Source: Flavobacteriales bacterium UBA1937 (GTDB taxonomy: Bacteria; Bacteroidota; Bacteroidia; Flavobacteriales; Weeksellaceae). From it: 52,886 nucleotides of DNA. This document shows, in pieces, positions 51,295-52,886 of the stretch. The notes below the pieces were generated by a model. It saw only the letters and a list, made by a program, of their open reading frames with translations, ran no database searches and was not told the DNA's origin. The stretch lies in NCBI GenBank assembly GCA_002337005.1, contig DDFD01000034.1, forward strand, positions 2,096-54,981. Direction: 5' to 3'. The position numbers and the translations under genes were made by a program. Position 1 is the stretch's first letter. Every line of letters starts with the position of its first letter.

Positions 51295-52886
51295 TTATTT
51301 TTTGATAAATTTACTTTTTTCTAATTTTTGAGAGTTTCCTACCTCTATAAAATAAACACCTAGTGCTAATTTGGAAACATCAACTCTGTTTTTACCTGAA
51401 GAAAATTTACCAGTAAGTATTAAACTTCCTTTTGCATCAAAAATTCTATAATCTGCTCCATATCCTACGGTTACGAAAATTTCATCTTTAGCTGGATTTG
51501 GATATAACTGTATTTTTGAGCCAGAAACATCTTGTACAGCAAGTGTTTGAAATTCAATTGGTAACATTGAAGCTGAATACGAATTTTCTTCTGTGATATA
51601 AGCACTAAAAGGAGAAACTACTTCGTTTCCGCTTGTTATTTTATAAAATCCTGTAATACCACTTACATTTTTTAAAACATAAGCACCTGTATAAGCTTTA
51701 ATTGAACTGTAATCTGCATTGAACTGATTAACTGTAATTGCTTTTGGAGTAGATACATTTCCTGAGCCTGTAAATGTAAAAGTACCATTTCCATTTATCA
51801 ATATTGGTGTATTAGCTGGAATTTTTCCGTTTGTAATAGGTGTACAAGCTACTTTGGTAGCAGAAGGCAACATTGTATATGCTTCAATTCCACTTGGTAT
51901 ATCTGCCTCAAAAGGAAGAACAAGAACGGTGTAACCAGCAATTGTTTTGGTATAAGTAGCTGTAGTAGCTGTGAAATTAACTGGTGCATTAAAATCTCCG
52001 CCTTGATCGGATAATTCTAAACTGGCACAAGTACTACCAGAAACTACATTAGCATTTGGAGTAGAACTTGCTGAATTCATACGGAAACCAGAACCATTAC
52101 TTACATAAAAAATACTGTTTTTGTTGAGTACTTTATCAATCCAATTTGCACTGGTATTGATATTGGTAGTATTGGTAAAATCTAATGTGGTATAATAACT
52201 GTTTTCATAAACATCCATTAGATTACTATCTCCATCAGAATAAACGCCTGCAAATTTCATCGCTTTTTCATTAGAAATACTGAAATAAACATCTCCAAAA
52301 TTAAAGGTAAGAATTGAACTGTAATTACCATTTCTAAGTCCTAAAATCCCTTTGCAACCTGTAGTAAGTACCGCTCTAGAAATATCAAAAACCAAATCAA
52401 AATTAGTAGAACCAGATGATGGTAAATTTAGCGTTCCATAATTGTAAGATTTCACTACCCCTGCATTATCTACATAATAAAGAGTAGTATTAGAAGAAGT
52501 AGGTAAATTACTCGTAGTATAGCTGTTTACATGGAAAACTAATTTATTATAACGGTCATCTAAACTTAAATATCCGTTTGCTGCTGTAGTATTAGCACTG
52601 ATTAATGGAGTTGGATTATATAAAGTAGCCGTTTTACCACTCAACTGATAAGTCGTTCCAAATGCAGTATTTGTGGTTGTTTGCGATTCTATTTTATTAT
52701 AATTTATATCTTGACCAGTCATATTAGAAACCTCTCTCGTTTTACTTTTATCAAAAACATAGGTAATTACACTATATGGTGCAATCTGGATAGTTGGGCG
52801 AAATGTTTCCGTAAAACTAAGGCTAGAAGAGCTCATATTAGTAGTCTCATTAGTCAAAATCTTCTGAGCCGAAGTAGTATAAAAAG
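51295..52886 (-). CDS. Type IX-secreted protein, C-terminal part (cut by window edge)
   Basis: The frame stays open to the right edge (upstream residues FYTTSAQKI precede the first ATG at 52857), so the N-terminus lies outside. At least 530 aa are present. The first visible part (FRPTIQIAPYSVITYVF) looks like the last beta-sandwich of a glycoside hydrolase, perhaps GH30-like. A low-complexity Ser/Thr/Asn-rich beta region follows. The last 80 or so residues (IQLYPNPAKDEIFV... to ...GVYFIEVGNSQKLEKSKFIKK) are a type A type IX sorting domain, so PorU of this window would process it. A secreted xylan- or arabinan-active enzyme is likely, but its catalytic part is not visible. Confidence 0.8.
   Translation of the reverse strand, partial: FYTTSAQKILTNETTNMSSSSLSFTETFRPTIQIAPYSVITYVFDKSKTREVSNMTGQDINYNKIESQTTTNTAFGTTYQLSGKTATLYNPTPLISANTTAANGYLSLDDRYNKLVFHVNSYTTSNLPTSSNTTLYYVDNAGVVKSYNYGTLNLPSSGSTNFDLVFDISRAVLTTGCKGILGLRNGNYSSILTFNFGDVYFSISNEKAMKFAGVYSDGDSNLMDVYENSYYTTLDFTNTTNINTSANWIDKVLNKNSIFYVSNGSGFRMNSASSTPNANVVSGSTCASLELSDQGGDFNAPVNFTATTATYTKTIAGYTVLVLPFEADIPSGIEAYTMLPSATKVACTPITNGKIPANTPILINGNGTFTFTGSGNVSTPKAITVNQFNADYSSIKAYTGAYVLKNVSGITGFYKITSGNEVVSPFSAYITEENSYSASMLPIEFQTLAVQDVSGSKIQLYPNPAKDEIFVTVGYGADYRIFDAKGSLILTGKFSSGKNRVDVSKLALGVYFIEVGNSQKLEKSKFIKK

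Noticed and set aside
1..52886. CRISPR arrays, tRNA or rRNA genes, insertion sequences, prophage genes
   Set aside because: No regularly spaced repeats, no cloverleaf or rRNA-like segments, and no transposase, integrase or phage structural frames were found.

Overview
The window is AT-rich, gene-dense and lacks Shine-Dalgarno sites. Promoter-like elements fit the Bacteroidota sigma factor consensus (TTTG, 19-21 nt, TAnnTTTG). It carries type IX secretion and gliding genes (gldJ, porU, porV), a protein with a type IX C-terminal sorting domain, and a Nudix-family AraR. Together these point to a chromosomal segment of a Flavobacteriia member, probably Weeksellaceae (Chryseobacterium or Cloacibacterium-like). 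Genus is a guess. No rRNA, tRNA, insertion sequence, prophage or CRISPR array was seen.

Left part (1-2.4 kb): an isolated two-gene anti-phage cassette between two terminators. A CD-NTase cyclic dinucleotide synthase is followed 3 nt later by a TIR-STING fusion effector. This is a CBASS system in which a bacterial STING domain senses the cyclic dinucleotide and switches on a TIR NAD+ hydrolase.

Housekeeping part (2.4-22 kb): CoA-type Nudix hydrolase, PlsC-like acyltransferase, a small degenerate Mur-ligase-like protein, murF, gldJ, then divergently porU-porV. Next come a duplicated DUF1508/YegP protein, a FUSC membrane protein, a phosphopantetheinyl transferase, ahcY, a TMEM175-like channel, a PDZ aspartyl protease coupled to a small membrane protein, and an L,D-transpeptidase lipoprotein. 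Two intergenic regions (4.0-4.1 kb and 4.8-5.1 kb) hold palindromic repeat elements.

Carbohydrate part (22-52.9 kb): a glucuronoarabinoxylan and arabinan utilisation region. A LacI regulator (24.6 kb) lies between a divergent GPH symporter/GH43 pair and a GH67 alpha-glucuronidase; a shared operator-like motif lies on both sides of it. An AraR-like Nudix regulator (27.9 kb) is followed by a long same-strand cluster: GH127/146 beta-L-arabinofuranosidase, CE20-like esterase, GH10 xylanase, GH43-CBM6, transaldolase and split transketolase. Converging on it from the right are araB-araD-araA-galM-SSS symporter, a GH3-GH51 pair, and the C-terminal part of a type IX-secreted protein cut by the window edge.

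Working model (inference): secreted and periplasmic enzymes strip and cut xylan and arabinan, symporters import pentoses and xylo-oligosaccharides, AraBAD and the transketolase/transaldolase enzymes feed the pentose phosphate pathway. AraR would act through three perfect copies of TAAATGT-N7-ACACTTA, and LacI through two copies of CAATCGATTTC. No SusC/SusD pair is present in the part shown.
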